From positions 186,001 to 250,000 of the forward strand of contig NZ_CP068022.1 in the NCBI RefSeq assembly GCF_016695175.1: a DNA stretch of 64,000 nt, in the 5' to 3' direction. The notes below the pieces were generated by a model, which worked only from the letters and a program-made list of their open reading frames with translations, had not been told where the DNA came from and searched no databases. Each line of letters starts with the position of its first letter. The stretch's first letter is position 1. Position numbers and translations under genes: made by a program. This document shows positions 8,523-17,252 of this stretch, piece by piece. This DNA is from Pseudoalteromonas sp. GCY (GTDB lineage Bacteria > Pseudomonadota > Gammaproteobacteria > Enterobacterales > Alteromonadaceae).

Positions 8523-9836
8523 ATGAATCGTCACGACTATCTTGCATCTTACTTTAATGAGCGTGAAGGCATTCACGTAAGCAATGAGTGCAGTAAATTC
8601 GACAAAATGAGACTCAGTCCATTTCGGTTCTTCCGTGGTAGTGCCGCGCTTATGTATAAGGACTTACTGGAGCAACAACTGCAGTTACCTGAAGCGGCCA
8701 CCAGCCTGCCACTCACCTACGTAATGGGCGATTGTCATACGGGCAATTTTGGCTTTCATAGTGAAGAAGGCAGCCACGGCGATACCCTAATCTTTGAACC
8801 TAATGACTTCGATGATGCCTGCGTCGGACACGCTGTGTGGGACCTGTTTCGCTTTTTAGTGAGTTTACCGCTTACCCAACTAGAAGGTGGGCGTATTCAA
8901 GAGCAAGCACAGGATATTAAAGACCGAAGTAAACCTTTGGTAAGTAAAGAGCTGGTTGCCCAAGCACAATTGGACTTTTTACACAGCTACCTAAAAGCCT
9001 GTCAGTTGTCGCTGGAACATAAGGTCGATAGCAACACAGGCTTAACCGAGTTTGATAATAACCATATATTGCATAAACGATGGCAAAAAGGGTTGCAAAG
9101 AATGGCGGGTGGCGCCGCGTTTACGATTAAAAGTACACTTGCTAAGGAAATCGACCTCAGCATTAAGCCGCTACGTTTTCGCGAAGACAAACTGAAGTTT
9201 AAGCAACTTGATCCCGATTTAAAAGAAAACCTTATTCATCACTTTGCGCCCTATGTTGATGACGAAATTTTAGATTGTGTTGAGCGTATCGACCAAGGCA
9301 CAGGCTCACTGCATCTGAGCAGATACTACTTGTTGGTTGGCCCAAACGTACAAAAGCCCACTAAAGATATTCTGCCGCTATGTCACATTGTGGAGGTAAA
9401 ACAACAGCAACTCGCTTCGCCTCTTGCTTACTTTGCAAATTTAAGCCCTGTGAATCGCTTAGATCCCGCACACTTAACCGTCAACAGTCAAAGAAAAATG
9501 CAGCGCCGTACCGATCTCATTTTAGATAATGCATTGTGGCAAGGCAGCCATTGGCTGGTACGCTCGCGCCATCATGCTCGCGTTGGTATAGACCCAGAAG
9601 ACATCACCATTGGTAAGCGTGCAGCGACTAAGTCGGGCTTTAGCCAATATGCAGAAGCATGCGGTGAAGCCCTTGCCCTTTCACATATGCGAGCAGATAG
9701 ACGATCCTTACAATTTCAAGAGGATGCAGTAGCCATTTTGCCTAGTCTCATCGATGAATTGGTCAAATCGGCCAGTCATTACAGCGAGCAAGTCGTAGCC
9801 GATTGGCGTTGGTTTTGCGAGCTATCCCAGAGCTAA
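8523..9836 (+). CDS. DUF2252 family protein, kinase-like fold
   Basis: A 437-residue DUF2252 protein. It carries the family's aminoglycoside-phosphotransferase-like signature: FRFFRGSAALMY at 35-46, GDCHTGNFG at 69-77 (the HGD-like catalytic loop), then NDFDDA at 94-99 and VWDLFR. A later HHARVGIDPEDI and the C-terminal ALALSHMRADR segment are also typical. The substrate is not known for the family. It is translated 3 bases after ppk2 (RBS GGGAGGACTAATCC), suggesting a joint role in polyphosphate or phosphoryl metabolism. Its last 4 bases overlap the convergent rnz gene. Confidence 0.88.
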   Translation: MNRHDYLASYFNEREGIHVSNECSKFDKMRLSPFRFFRGSAALMYKDLLEQQLQLPEAATSLPLTYVMGDCHTGNFGFHSEEGSHGDTLIFEPNDFDDACVGHAVWDLFRFLVSLPLTQLEGGRIQEQAQDIKDRSKPLVSKELVAQAQLDFLHSYLKACQLSLEHKVDSNTGLTEFDNNHILHKRWQKGLQRMAGGAAFTIKSTLAKEIDLSIKPLRFREDKLKFKQLDPDLKENLIHHFAPYVDDEILDCVERIDQGTGSLHLSRYYLLVGPNVQKPTKDILPLCHIVEVKQQQLASPLAYFANLSPVNRLDPAHLTVNSQRKMQRRTDLILDNALWQGSHWLVRSRHHARVGIDPEDITIGKRAATKSGFSQYAEACGEALALSHMRADRRSLQFQEDAVAILPSLIDELVKSASHYSEQVVADWRWFCELSQS

Positions 9837-10786
9837 GCGGTTGCGCACTCAACTTGCTTTTGCTTTGGAATGTCTACAATCAGACCATCCTCTGCGATGA
9901 TGAGTGCATTGCTAAAGTGCAACTTGGCCTCTTCAATAAGAGGCTGGAGCATGCCCTCGCCATGATAGCGCACGCTAAAATGAGTGAGCGCGAGTATGGG
10001 CACTTGATGTAATTGTGCAAATTGAGCGATGCGCTTAGCATCGCTATGCCCTGTATGAAATCCCACTTTATGAAGATCTGCAGCGGTAAAGGTAGCTTCA
10101 TGAACAAGCAAATCGACCCCTTTTATCATCTGCGATAGCAAGCCGGGCTTTTCGTTATCACCACAAATTATTGCAACTCGAGGTTGCCAACTATAAAAAC
10201 TGTAGTCATCCGAGGTTAAAAGTCGGCCTTGGTATTCCACGTCTTGGCCCTTTTGCAACAGGTTGTAGTGGCCGCCAGACGCAATGCCATCTTGCTGAAG
10301 TTTGTCTATTTTTAACTTGCGAGGAATGCACTTTTCCGTGAGTTTATAGCCAACACTGGGCACTCTGTGTTGTAGCGCTATGGTTTCGATATCGCAACAT
10401 TCAAGCTGTAACTTATCGTTTATTTCTTCAAGGGCGATGGTGATTAAGTCAAAACTCAACCTCACCTCTGTCAGTGTAAAACAGCTTTGCACAAACTGAA
10501 TAACGGCCCTCGGCGCAATTAATTTTAGCGGCGCTTTGCGAGAGTTTAACGCCATGGATGAAATGAGTCCGGGTAATCCATAGCAATGATCCCCGTGAAG
10601 ATGGGTAATACAAATAGCTTCGAGATGATATAGGGTTAACTCACTGTGCAACAGCGCATGCTGGGTCGCTTCGGCGCAGTCAATTAGTACCCAGGCTTTG
10701 GTATTTTCAAAGCTTACTGCCGCTGCCGACATATTACGTTGCTTAGATGGGCTACCTGAAGAAGTGCCAAGAAAATGTACTTTCAC
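9833..10786 (-). CDS. rnz: Ribonuclease Z
   Basis: A 317-residue metallo-beta-lactamase-fold nuclease of the RNase Z/ElaC short form. It starts MKVHFLGTSSGSP, and the HxHxDH zinc motif THLHGDHCYGLPG supplies His62, His64, Asp66 and His67. Further ligands sit in LVHEATF and in the later HTGHSDAKRIAQFA and LTHFSVRY blocks. It trims the 3' trailer of tRNA precursors in the cytoplasm. Length agrees with the family. It converges on the DUF2252 gene with a 4-base overlap and seems to be transcribed alone. Confidence 0.93.
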   Translation of the reverse strand: MKVHFLGTSSGSPSKQRNMSAAAVSFENTKAWVLIDCAEATQHALLHSELTLYHLEAICITHLHGDHCYGLPGLISSMALNSRKAPLKLIAPRAVIQFVQSCFTLTEVRLSFDLITIALEEINDKLQLECCDIETIALQHRVPSVGYKLTEKCIPRKLKIDKLQQDGIASGGHYNLLQKGQDVEYQGRLLTSDDYSFYSWQPRVAIICGDNEKPGLLSQMIKGVDLLVHEATFTAADLHKVGFHTGHSDAKRIAQFAQLHQVPILALTHFSVRYHGEGMLQPLIEEAKLHFSNALIIAEDGLIVDIPKQKQVECATA

Positions 10787-10889
10787 GCCAAAACCGTTTA
10801 CTTTTTAAGTGGGTATATCATTGTAACGAATAAATAACGTAATAGCGAAGCGCGCGTGCTCGCCTTGCAACGTAATCTCTAAGGAGAAG

Positions 10890-11429
10890 ATGATGAATTT
10901 GATACCTTCGGACAGCATGATCTTAGTGATCGATATTCAAGAAAAATTTCGTCCTCATATTGAGGTATTTGGCGATATCGAGCGCCAAGTAACCACCCTA
11001 CTACAAGCTGCAGAACATTTGACTGTTCCTGCACTGATTTTTGAGCAATATCCCAAAGGGCTTGGCCATACAGCACCGAGTTTACTTGAATTTAATCTTC
11101 CGGTTATCGAAAAAACCGCGTTTAGTGCCTACCACGTTGAATCTTGCAAGCAAGCTATTCAAGAATATAAACGCGACACCATAGTCGTGGTTGGCCTCGA
11201 AAGTCATATCTGTGTACAACAAACCGTCAATGACCTGCTTGCGGACAATTTCAACGTTGTGATAGTTGCCGATGGTATTTGCTCACGTAATCCAAAACAC
11301 ACAGATTGGGCGCTACTACAGATGCAGGCAGATGGCGCACGCTTTTTGGCTTTAGAGTCTATTTTATTTCAGTGGCTAAAATCGGCCAAGAATGAGCAAT
11401 TTAAGGCAATTTCAGCGTTAGTTAAGTGA
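10890..11429 (+). CDS. Isochorismatase-family (cysteine) hydrolase
   Basis: A 179-residue single-domain isochorismatase-fold hydrolase. The Asp-Lys-Cys triad of the nicotinamidase-like group is visible: Asp15 in LVIDIQEKF, Lys75 in EKTAFSA and Cys108 in GLESHICVQQT. The cis-peptide-like VVGLESHICV block is intact. The substrate is unknown; small amides or related metabolites are usual for the group. The start at 10890 has AAGGAG close upstream; a second ATG follows directly. Nearest neighbours are rnz (divergent) and a DUF3081 gene 44 bases downstream. Confidence 0.88.
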   Translation: MMNLIPSDSMILVIDIQEKFRPHIEVFGDIERQVTTLLQAAEHLTVPALIFEQYPKGLGHTAPSLLEFNLPVIEKTAFSAYHVESCKQAIQEYKRDTIVVVGLESHICVQQTVNDLLADNFNVVIVADGICSRNPKHTDWALLQMQADGARFLALESILFQWLKSAKNEQFKAISALVK

Positions 11430-11473
11430 TCGGCTATCACAGTGAAAGCGTATTCCAAGTATCGAGGTGAACA

Positions 11474-11737
11474 ATGAAAAATGAATTAGATAGCAAGTTC
11501 TTGTTAACGGTGTTCGAGCATATTCAAAAGCACGGTGAAGTAACTGAAGAAGGTAAACGCTATGAGGGCATAGTGGCCTATTCAGATCCAGATGGTTACA
11601 CCATATACCTGCAAGGCAGTGGCGTGTTACTGCGCTCTGGGTTTCATAATACTTATCACTTGGATTATGAACAAGATAAGCACAAAGACGACTTTATTAA
11701 GAAGCTAGATTACATTTTTAAAGAGGCGAATGAGTAG
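11474..11737 (+). CDS. Small DUF3081-like protein
   Basis: An 87-residue cytoplasmic protein that resembles the DUF3081 family, small proteins of marine gammaproteobacteria, by its pattern FLLTVFEHIQKHGE, SDPDGYTIYL and FHNTYHLDY. No catalytic motif is seen and the function is unknown. The RBS GAGGTGAACA precedes the ATG. It overlaps the next gene by 8 bases, so it starts a three-gene translationally coupled operon that ends in the photolyase. Confidence 0.75.
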   Translation: MKNELDSKFLLTVFEHIQKHGEVTEEGKRYEGIVAYSDPDGYTIYLQGSGVLLRSGFHNTYHLDYEQDKHKDDFIKKLDYIFKEANE

Positions 11738-12059
11738 CTTATATCCAAATACCAACCGAGGACGTCGCGTTAGACGTCCCCACCCTGAAAGCAAACAAAC
11801 CCGCGCATATGTAAGTAAGGTCGTCGAAGCGCTCAGGGAAAATCCAAATAAACTCAATATAATCAAACAGAACTGCGATGAATTTCGCCAACAGCGCTTT
11901 TTAAAACGTGGCTTTTTGCTCGCCATCGAACGCTTTGATTGGGTGTTTGCGGTGGACGATGACGTAGAGCGAATATGCCAGCAGATCCTCGCCGACGACT
12001 ACATAGGCAAACGCCTACGCCGTTACCCTTTATTGTTTAAGGGGGTGTTAGATGATTAA
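11730..12059 (+). CDS. Small basic protein of unknown function
   Basis: A 109-residue protein I cannot assign. It is basic at the N-terminus (RGRRVRRPHPESKQTR) and mostly helical after that, with a C-terminal RLRRYPLLFKGVLDD. No signal peptide. It has the RBS AAAGAGGCGA and overlaps both neighbours by 8 bases, so translation is coupled with the DUF3081 gene and the photolyase. The basic tail could bind nucleic acid, but that is only a guess. Confidence 0.7.
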   Translation: MSSLYPNTNRGRRVRRPHPESKQTRAYVSKVVEALRENPNKLNIIKQNCDEFRQQRFLKRGFLLAIERFDWVFAVDDDVERICQQILADDYIGKRLRRYPLLFKGVLDD

Positions 12060-13530
12060 TCTCGTTTGGCTCAAACGTGACTTAAGAGTGTTCGACCATA
12101 AACCACTTTACGAAGCGTGTAATAATGGCAGACCAACACTGATTTTGTATGTTATTGAGCCCGAATATTGGCAACTCCCCGATACCAGCGAAAGACAATT
12201 TCAATTTGTGAAAGAGTCGCTTCTAAGCCTTGCTGAGCAGCTGCAGCTTTTAGGTGGCACACTGACGGTTCGTCAGGGCGATATCATTGAAATACTTGAA
12301 AAGATACATCAGCACATCGCGATCGCAACCCTTTACTGCCATCAAGAAACGGGGAATACATGGACATTTGAGCGCGATTTGCGTGTTATTGCCTGGTGCA
12401 AAGAAAGACACGTATCGTATGAAGAGTATCGCCAACAAGCCGTATTTAGGGGAAAAGTTAATCGTGATAAGTGGCAACAGCAAGCCGAAGACTGGCTGCA
12501 AAGCGACTGTCTACCAGCTCCTTCAAAAATCAATCCTCTGCTGCAACAGCATAGTGGCATTACACTTTTAAATGACTACCCAGGGAATGACAGCAACTCA
12601 GCGCCAAAGCCACAATTAGGTGGACTCAAAGCCGCGCAGCAAACCCTGAATAGCTTTTTTAATCATAGGATAGACAACTACCTGTTTGGTATATCGAGCC
12701 CGGTAAAAGCCGTAACCAGTAGCTCTAGACTCAGTCCATATTTGGCCTATGGCGTGCTAAGCCTCAGGGATGTTTTACAACAAACTCTTGCAATAAATGT
12801 TGACTCAAAACGCAATAAGAGCGGTTTTTTATCACGGCTTTACTGGCATAGCCACTTTGTGCAAAAGCTCGAATCAGAGCCGCTTTATGCAGAGCGTGCT
12901 GTGCATGCATCCTTAATTGATATGCGTGCAAGTGAATTTAATCCGCAACGTTTTGAACTTTGGGCTCACGGCAACACAGGTGTTCCCTTTATTGACGCCT
13001 GTATGCGAATGCTGATCACCACAGGCTGGATAAACTTTCGCATGCGCGCCATGTTGATGGCGTTTTCAAGCTATCATCTATGGCTGGATTGGCAAAGGCC
13101 TGCCGCAAGACTTGCCACTCTATTTGTCGATTATGAACCTGGGATCCACTATCCTCAGGTACAAATGCAGTCAGGCACCACTGGGATAAATCCGTTTCGC
13201 ATCTATAACCCCATAACTCAGGGGCAAAAATATGATCCAGAAGGTCAATTCATTCGCCGCTACATTCCTGAGCTTAATCACGTTCCAACGCATTACTTAC
13301 ATACACCTTGGTTTTATACCGGCTTAAAAGAAGACCAATATCAACGCCCAGCCATATTACCCGATGACGCAGCAAAAATAGCCCGTGAAAAAATCTCCGC
13401 ATTTTATAAACAACATCTAGATAAAGATGAAACAGGCAGAGTGCTTCACACTCACGCTTCAAGGCGTCGCTCAAGTCGTGGGCGCAAAAAACAAGCAAGT
13501 TCTGATAAAAATCAGCTTAAGCTATTCTAA
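12052..13530 (+). CDS. Cryptochrome/deoxyribodipyrimidine photolyase family protein
   Basis: A 492-residue flavoprotein of the photolyase/cryptochrome family. The N-terminal alpha/beta antenna domain begins LVWLKRDLRVFDHKPL. The C-terminal FAD domain carries SSRLSPYLAYGVLSLRDV, RLYWHSHF, HGNTGVPFIDACMRML, GWINFRMRAMLMAF and the IYNPITQGQKYDPEGQFIRRYIPEL block. It uses blue light and FADH- to repair UV-made pyrimidine dimers, or acts as a light sensor. The basic tail (HASRRRSSRGRKK) may aid DNA binding. The lack of an obvious CPD class I signature makes the exact subclass uncertain. It is the last gene of a coupled operon. Confidence 0.88.
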   Translation: MINLVWLKRDLRVFDHKPLYEACNNGRPTLILYVIEPEYWQLPDTSERQFQFVKESLLSLAEQLQLLGGTLTVRQGDIIEILEKIHQHIAIATLYCHQETGNTWTFERDLRVIAWCKERHVSYEEYRQQAVFRGKVNRDKWQQQAEDWLQSDCLPAPSKINPLLQQHSGITLLNDYPGNDSNSAPKPQLGGLKAAQQTLNSFFNHRIDNYLFGISSPVKAVTSSSRLSPYLAYGVLSLRDVLQQTLAINVDSKRNKSGFLSRLYWHSHFVQKLESEPLYAERAVHASLIDMRASEFNPQRFELWAHGNTGVPFIDACMRMLITTGWINFRMRAMLMAFSSYHLWLDWQRPAARLATLFVDYEPGIHYPQVQMQSGTTGINPFRIYNPITQGQKYDPEGQFIRRYIPELNHVPTHYLHTPWFYTGLKEDQYQRPAILPDDAAKIAREKISAFYKQHLDKDETGRVLHTHASRRRSSRGRKKQASSDKNQLKLF

Positions 13531-13654
13531 CTGATCCGTTTTTGCACAATGTTCCGCCTTTCACCCTAAAAAGAGGACAAATAGCCGCTTAAGCATGACC
13601 TCATGTAAAAAAAATGCTAAGGTTGCGCCATTTTTTGGAACTGAGAATTTAGCT

Positions 13655-15259
13655 ATGTCAAATGCTGTAGAGACGCAAGCTGATAGTCAGAACCAACAGG
13701 GGCAAAAAGGAGGATTATTTAATCGCTTCTTGGCAACTGTTGAGTTCTTAGGGAATATGCTTCCCCACCCTATTACTTTGTTTGCAATGTTTTGTATCGC
13801 CATCGTGTTATTTAGTGGTATTGCCGATTGGATGGGTCTATCTGCCATCGATCCTCGCCCAGAAGGCTCCGCAGGTCGCGACCCCGACGGTGTTATTGAA
13901 GTCGTAAGCTTGATGAGTGCTGAGGGTCTGCAACGCATTGTGACTGGTCTTGTGACTAACTTTACTGGCTTTGCACCACTTGGCACTGTACTTGTTGCAT
14001 TACTAGGGGTTAGTGTTGCAGAACACTCAGGCATGCTGTCCGCAGCAATGCGCGGCATGGTAATGGGCGCTTCAAAACGCCTTGTTACCTTTATGATTGT
14101 ATTTGCTGCTATCTTGTCTAACACCGCATCAGAACTTGGCTACGTTGTACTTATTCCGCTTGCCGCAATGATTTTCCATAGCCTTGGTAGACACCCACTT
14201 GCCGGCTTAGCCGCTGCATTTGCTGGCGTATCTGGTGGCTACAGCGCAAACCTGTTACTTGGCACCATAGATCCGCTATTAGCTGGTATTACGACTCCCG
14301 CGGCGCAGATGATTGACCCAACTTACCAAGTAGGACCTGAAGCGAACTGGTACTTCATGATGATTTCAGTATTCCTAATTGCCATCGTGGGAACCTTAGT
14401 CACTGAGAAAATCGTAGAGCCACGTTTAGGAAAATACGACCCTAAAGAAGCCAGCGTTGATTTGAGTGAAAACAATATTGAGAAACTTTCGGCAAAAGAA
14501 AAGTCAGGCCTCAAATGGGCGGGTGTATCACTACTCGTAGTAAGCATTCTACTTGCCTTAACCATAGTGCCTGAAGATGGCATTTTACGTCACCCGGTAA
14601 CAGGCGAAGTGGCAGGCTCACCATTCCTAAAAGGGATCGTGGTATTTATCTTTGTAACCTTTGCTATTCCGGGTTTTGTATACGGCCGTGTGGTTGGCAC
14701 CATGAAAAATGACCGCGATATTATTGATGCAATGAGTAAAAGCATGAGCTCTATGGGCATGTATATCGTGTTGGTATTCTTTGCCGCTCAGTTTGTTGCA
14801 TTCTTTAAATGGACAAACCTAGGTACTATCCTTGCGATAAATGGCGCAGCACTATTACAGGCGCTAAACCTAACTGGCCCTGAAGTATTCGTACTGTTTA
14901 TATTCATGTGTGCACTCGTGAACCTAAGCCTTGGTTCATCATCAGCTCAATGGGCTGTCACTGCACCGATATTTGTTCCAATGCTAATGCTTATCGGCTA
15001 TGCGCCAGAAACCATTCAAGCAGCGTACCGAATTGGAGATTCAGTTACTAACCTTATCACCCCGATGATGAGTTACTTTGGTTTGATATTAGCGGTTGCG
15101 ACGAAATACAAAAAAGACATGGGTATAGGTACTCTAGTGGCAACGATGTTGCCGTACAGTATGTTCTTCTTTATCGGCTGGGTAGCACTATTCTACGTGT
15201 GGGTATTTGGCTTTGGTCTACCAGTTGGACCTAACTCTCCTATCTACTACAATCCGTAG
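13655..15259 (+). CDS. AbgT-family transporter
   Basis: A polytopic inner-membrane protein of the AbgT family, 534 residues from ATG 13655. That start gives the usual MSNAVET N-terminus; an in-frame ATG at 13595 would add 20 unusual residues. Family blocks are NMLPHPITLF, VTNFTGFAPLGTVLVALLGVSVAEHSG, SNTASELGYVVLIPLAA, GGYSANLLLGTIDPLLAG, NLSLGSSSAQWAVTAPIFVPM and DSVTNLITPMMSYFGL. E. coli AbgT imports p-aminobenzoyl-glutamate, while other members were described as proton-driven exporters of sulfonamides, so direction and substrate are open. A strong terminator follows. Confidence 0.92.
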   Translation: MSNAVETQADSQNQQGQKGGLFNRFLATVEFLGNMLPHPITLFAMFCIAIVLFSGIADWMGLSAIDPRPEGSAGRDPDGVIEVVSLMSAEGLQRIVTGLVTNFTGFAPLGTVLVALLGVSVAEHSGMLSAAMRGMVMGASKRLVTFMIVFAAILSNTASELGYVVLIPLAAMIFHSLGRHPLAGLAAAFAGVSGGYSANLLLGTIDPLLAGITTPAAQMIDPTYQVGPEANWYFMMISVFLIAIVGTLVTEKIVEPRLGKYDPKEASVDLSENNIEKLSAKEKSGLKWAGVSLLVVSILLALTIVPEDGILRHPVTGEVAGSPFLKGIVVFIFVTFAIPGFVYGRVVGTMKNDRDIIDAMSKSMSSMGMYIVLVFFAAQFVAFFKWTNLGTILAINGAALLQALNLTGPEVFVLFIFMCALVNLSLGSSSAQWAVTAPIFVPMLMLIGYAPETIQAAYRIGDSVTNLITPMMSYFGLILAVATKYKKDMGIGTLVATMLPYSMFFFIGWVALFYVWVFGFGLPVGPNSPIYYNP

Positions 15260-15281
15260 CTAATACTTTAAAATTATCTAA

Positions 15282-15307
15282 ATGCCAGCATTTGCTGGCA
15301 TTTTTAT
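15282..15307 (+). terminator. Rho-independent terminator after the AbgT gene
   Basis: ATGCCAGCA, loop TT, TGCTGGCAT and then TTTTATTT: a 9-bp perfect stem with a T-run, 22 bases after the stop codon. Confidence 0.85.
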
Positions 15308-15371
15308 TTGTGAAAACCTCAACCCTCACCTAAGGTTGAATAGGAGACAGCGAAGAAGGAGCCGATTTTGG

Positions 15372-15404
15372 ATACCAATAACATTGCAATTATTACATTG
15401 GTAT
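15372..15404. repeat. Inverted repeat with ATACCAAT ends
   Basis: ATACCAAT at 15372-15379 and ATTGGTAT at 15397-15404, separated by 17 AT-rich bases. The ends are the same as the termini of the repeat at 41384-41545, so this may be a shortened relic of that element. Confidence 0.4.
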
Positions 15405-15481
15405 TAAACTAACTTCACGTGATCACTGTTATTTTATGCCCTGTTCCTGAGTGATAAACGTGACCTAACATTAGGTGAATT

Positions 15482-16099
15482 ATGTATACACTCTTTTACT
15501 ACCCACAAAGTGCGAGCCTTGCGCCTCATATTTTATTAGAACTCATTGGTGAGCCTTATCAACTTGAACTGGTGGATATCAAAAAAAATGCCAACCGTAG
15601 TGCACAATACTTAACACTAAGCCCTGCCGGACAAGTACCAGCCCTCGTTGACGACGACTTTACCTTATTTGAAAGCGCTGCAATTTCTCAGTACCTTGCT
15701 GAAAAGCACATCGACAAGCAACTCATCCCAACTGAGCTAAAACTAAAATCACAGTGCCTGCAATGGATGCATTTTATGAGCGCTTCTATTCACAGCGACT
15801 TATTGATGTACACCTACCCAGAACGACACACCCAAAGTGCTTTGATGTATGACGACCTTATTCGCTCGCAGCAAGGCCGACTAGAAGAAGGGTTTGGTAT
15901 TATTGATACGTTACTTGCAGATAATCATTACCTGTTTGCAAATCAATTTACGCTGTGCGACAGCTATTTATTTATGCTTTGTGAGCGTGCGAAGACATTT
16001 TTAGAAAAAACGCCTTCGCTTAAGAATTTACGCCGCTATTATCGCCAAATTGCGGCAACACCAGCTATTAGCAAAGCCTTAGAAATGGCTGAGTTTTAG
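15482..16099 (+). CDS. Glutathione S-transferase family protein
   Basis: A 205-residue two-domain GST-fold protein. The thioredoxin-like N-terminal domain starts MYTLFYYPQSASL, where Ser could be the catalytic residue, and includes PAGQVPALVDDDFTLFESAAISQYL, the cis-Pro and Glu-Ser glutathione-binding block. The all-helical C-terminal domain has FTLCDSYLFML (N-capping box). It is cytoplasmic and probably detoxifies electrophiles or reduces peroxides; the substrate is not evident. Its stop overlaps the convergent YdcZ-type gene by 4 bases. Confidence 0.88.
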   Translation: MYTLFYYPQSASLAPHILLELIGEPYQLELVDIKKNANRSAQYLTLSPAGQVPALVDDDFTLFESAAISQYLAEKHIDKQLIPTELKLKSQCLQWMHFMSASIHSDLLMYTYPERHTQSALMYDDLIRSQQGRLEEGFGIIDTLLADNHYLFANQFTLCDSYLFMLCERAKTFLEKTPSLKNLRRYYRQIAATPAISKALEMAEF

Positions 16100-16551
16100 C
16101 CTGAACGATTAACGTTAATAAGTACAATACCGGTCAGCACAGCAATCACGCCCACGACTTTTTGCAGGTTAATAGGTGTATGAGGTACACCAAAAAGGCC
16201 AAGCTGACCGATCACCATGGCTACCACCATTTGACCACACAAGTAATAAGCCATTAGGTTACCTATGCCCATTTTAGGAATTAAGAAATAACATAATCCT
16301 ACCCCAGTTGCACTTAGTACCCCGCCTAAACACCACAAGTACCAAGGCACGGCTTTTAGCTCTGAGGTTGCTGGTAGCACGTTATCAGAAACCCGAAAGG
16401 CAATAAAGGCATAGAATGCGCTGACGGTAAACGCCACTCCAGCTGCCAATATCGGACTTTTTAATAAACCGCCAAGTTGTGCATTCATGCTTGCTTGCAC
16501 CGCAATTGCACCACCTGCAAAAACTGCTAATATGGCAAAAATCATAGTCAC
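16096..16551 (-). CDS. DMT-family membrane protein, YdcZ (DUF606) type
   Basis: A 151-residue membrane protein with about five hydrophobic helices, half the size of a full EamA transporter. The N-terminal GGAIAVQASMNAQLGGLLKSP segment and the central LGGVLSATGVGLCYFLIPKMGIG segment match the DUF606/YdcZ group, thought to work as dimers. The substrate is unknown. Its start overlaps the nitroreductase stop by 4 bases (ATGA type), so it is the last gene of a regulator-nitroreductase-transporter operon. Confidence 0.82.
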   Translation of the reverse strand: MTMIFAILAVFAGGAIAVQASMNAQLGGLLKSPILAAGVAFTVSAFYAFIAFRVSDNVLPATSELKAVPWYLWCLGGVLSATGVGLCYFLIPKMGIGNLMAYYLCGQMVVAMVIGQLGLFGVPHTPINLQKVVGVIAVLTGIVLINVNRSG

Positions 16552-17183
16552 ACCTCAATATGCAGCAAGTCTCTCGATTTCCTTACTTTGCTTGTATTCG
16601 CGTTCACATCCGTACTGTCACGAATGCCAATTGGCGCAATTAATACCGTGCGTAAGTTTAAGGATGAAAGACCCAACACGTCATCGTAGGCAACCTTATC
16701 GATACCGGTCATCGGACAAACATCAATTTCCATACTGGCAGCTACCAGCAGTAATGTACCGAGGGCCAAGTGAGCCTGCTCAGAACACCAGCTATATTGA
16801 GACGCACAGTCCATGGTGTGTAGCGCATCTTTCATACCCAATTCCATCTGTGCATAGATAAGCTCATCAAGGTTTCGATTCGCCTTAAAGTCTTGAATGT
16901 AGCGCTCTACTTGGCTATCAATAGGTGACATATCCGCAGCAAAAACTAATAGATGACTATTATCAAGCACTTTTTGTTGTCCATACGAATGCGGTAGTAA
17001 TGCTTTTTTTATCGATTGCTTGGATATTTGAATAATCTTATAAGGCTGTAAGCCAAAAGCTGAAGCACTCAACCCCGTCAGTTCGATTAACTTATCGACT
17101 TTGTCCTGAGCAATGGTTTGCTCAGAAAATTTGCGGACGGCGTAGCGCCAATTCAATAACGATTCTAGTTGTGATGTATTCAT
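16548..17183 (-). CDS. NAD(P)H-dependent nitroreductase family protein
   Basis: A 211-residue FMN-dependent nitroreductase-fold protein of the NfsB type. RYAVRKFSEQTI near residue 13 binds the FMN phosphate, SASAFGLQPYKIIQIS is the usual second block, and ALGTLLLVAASMEIDVCPMTGID near 140-165 is the third. It probably reduces quinones, nitro compounds or enones in the cytoplasm with NAD(P)H. The Crp-family regulator lies 60 bases upstream on the same strand and a YdcZ-type membrane protein overlaps its end. This suggests a small stress-responsive operon. Confidence 0.88.
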   Translation of the reverse strand: MNTSQLESLLNWRYAVRKFSEQTIAQDKVDKLIELTGLSASAFGLQPYKIIQISKQSIKKALLPHSYGQQKVLDNSHLLVFAADMSPIDSQVERYIQDFKANRNLDELIYAQMELGMKDALHTMDCASQYSWCSEQAHLALGTLLLVAASMEIDVCPMTGIDKVAYDDVLGLSSLNLRTVLIAPIGIRDSTDVNANTSKVRKSRDLLHIEV

Positions 17184-17238
17184 AAGTTGCTCTCCATTAT
17201 GTGTGAGGCAACTTTAACAAGGTGAAGAGCTTGGCTCA

Positions 17239-17252
17239 TTTACCTATGTAAA
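17239..17252. promoter_or_regulatory. Candidate operator TTTAC-CTAT-GTAAA upstream of the nitroreductase
   Basis: A 5+5-bp inverted repeat at the end of the regulator gene and about 56 bp upstream of the nitroreductase start. It could be bound by the Crp-family regulator just upstream. Inference from position and symmetry only. Confidence 0.35.

Noticed and set aside
15372..15404. The ATACCAAT inverted repeat as a rho-independent terminator
   Set aside because: The stem is AT-rich, the loop is long and a strong terminator is already present at 15282.
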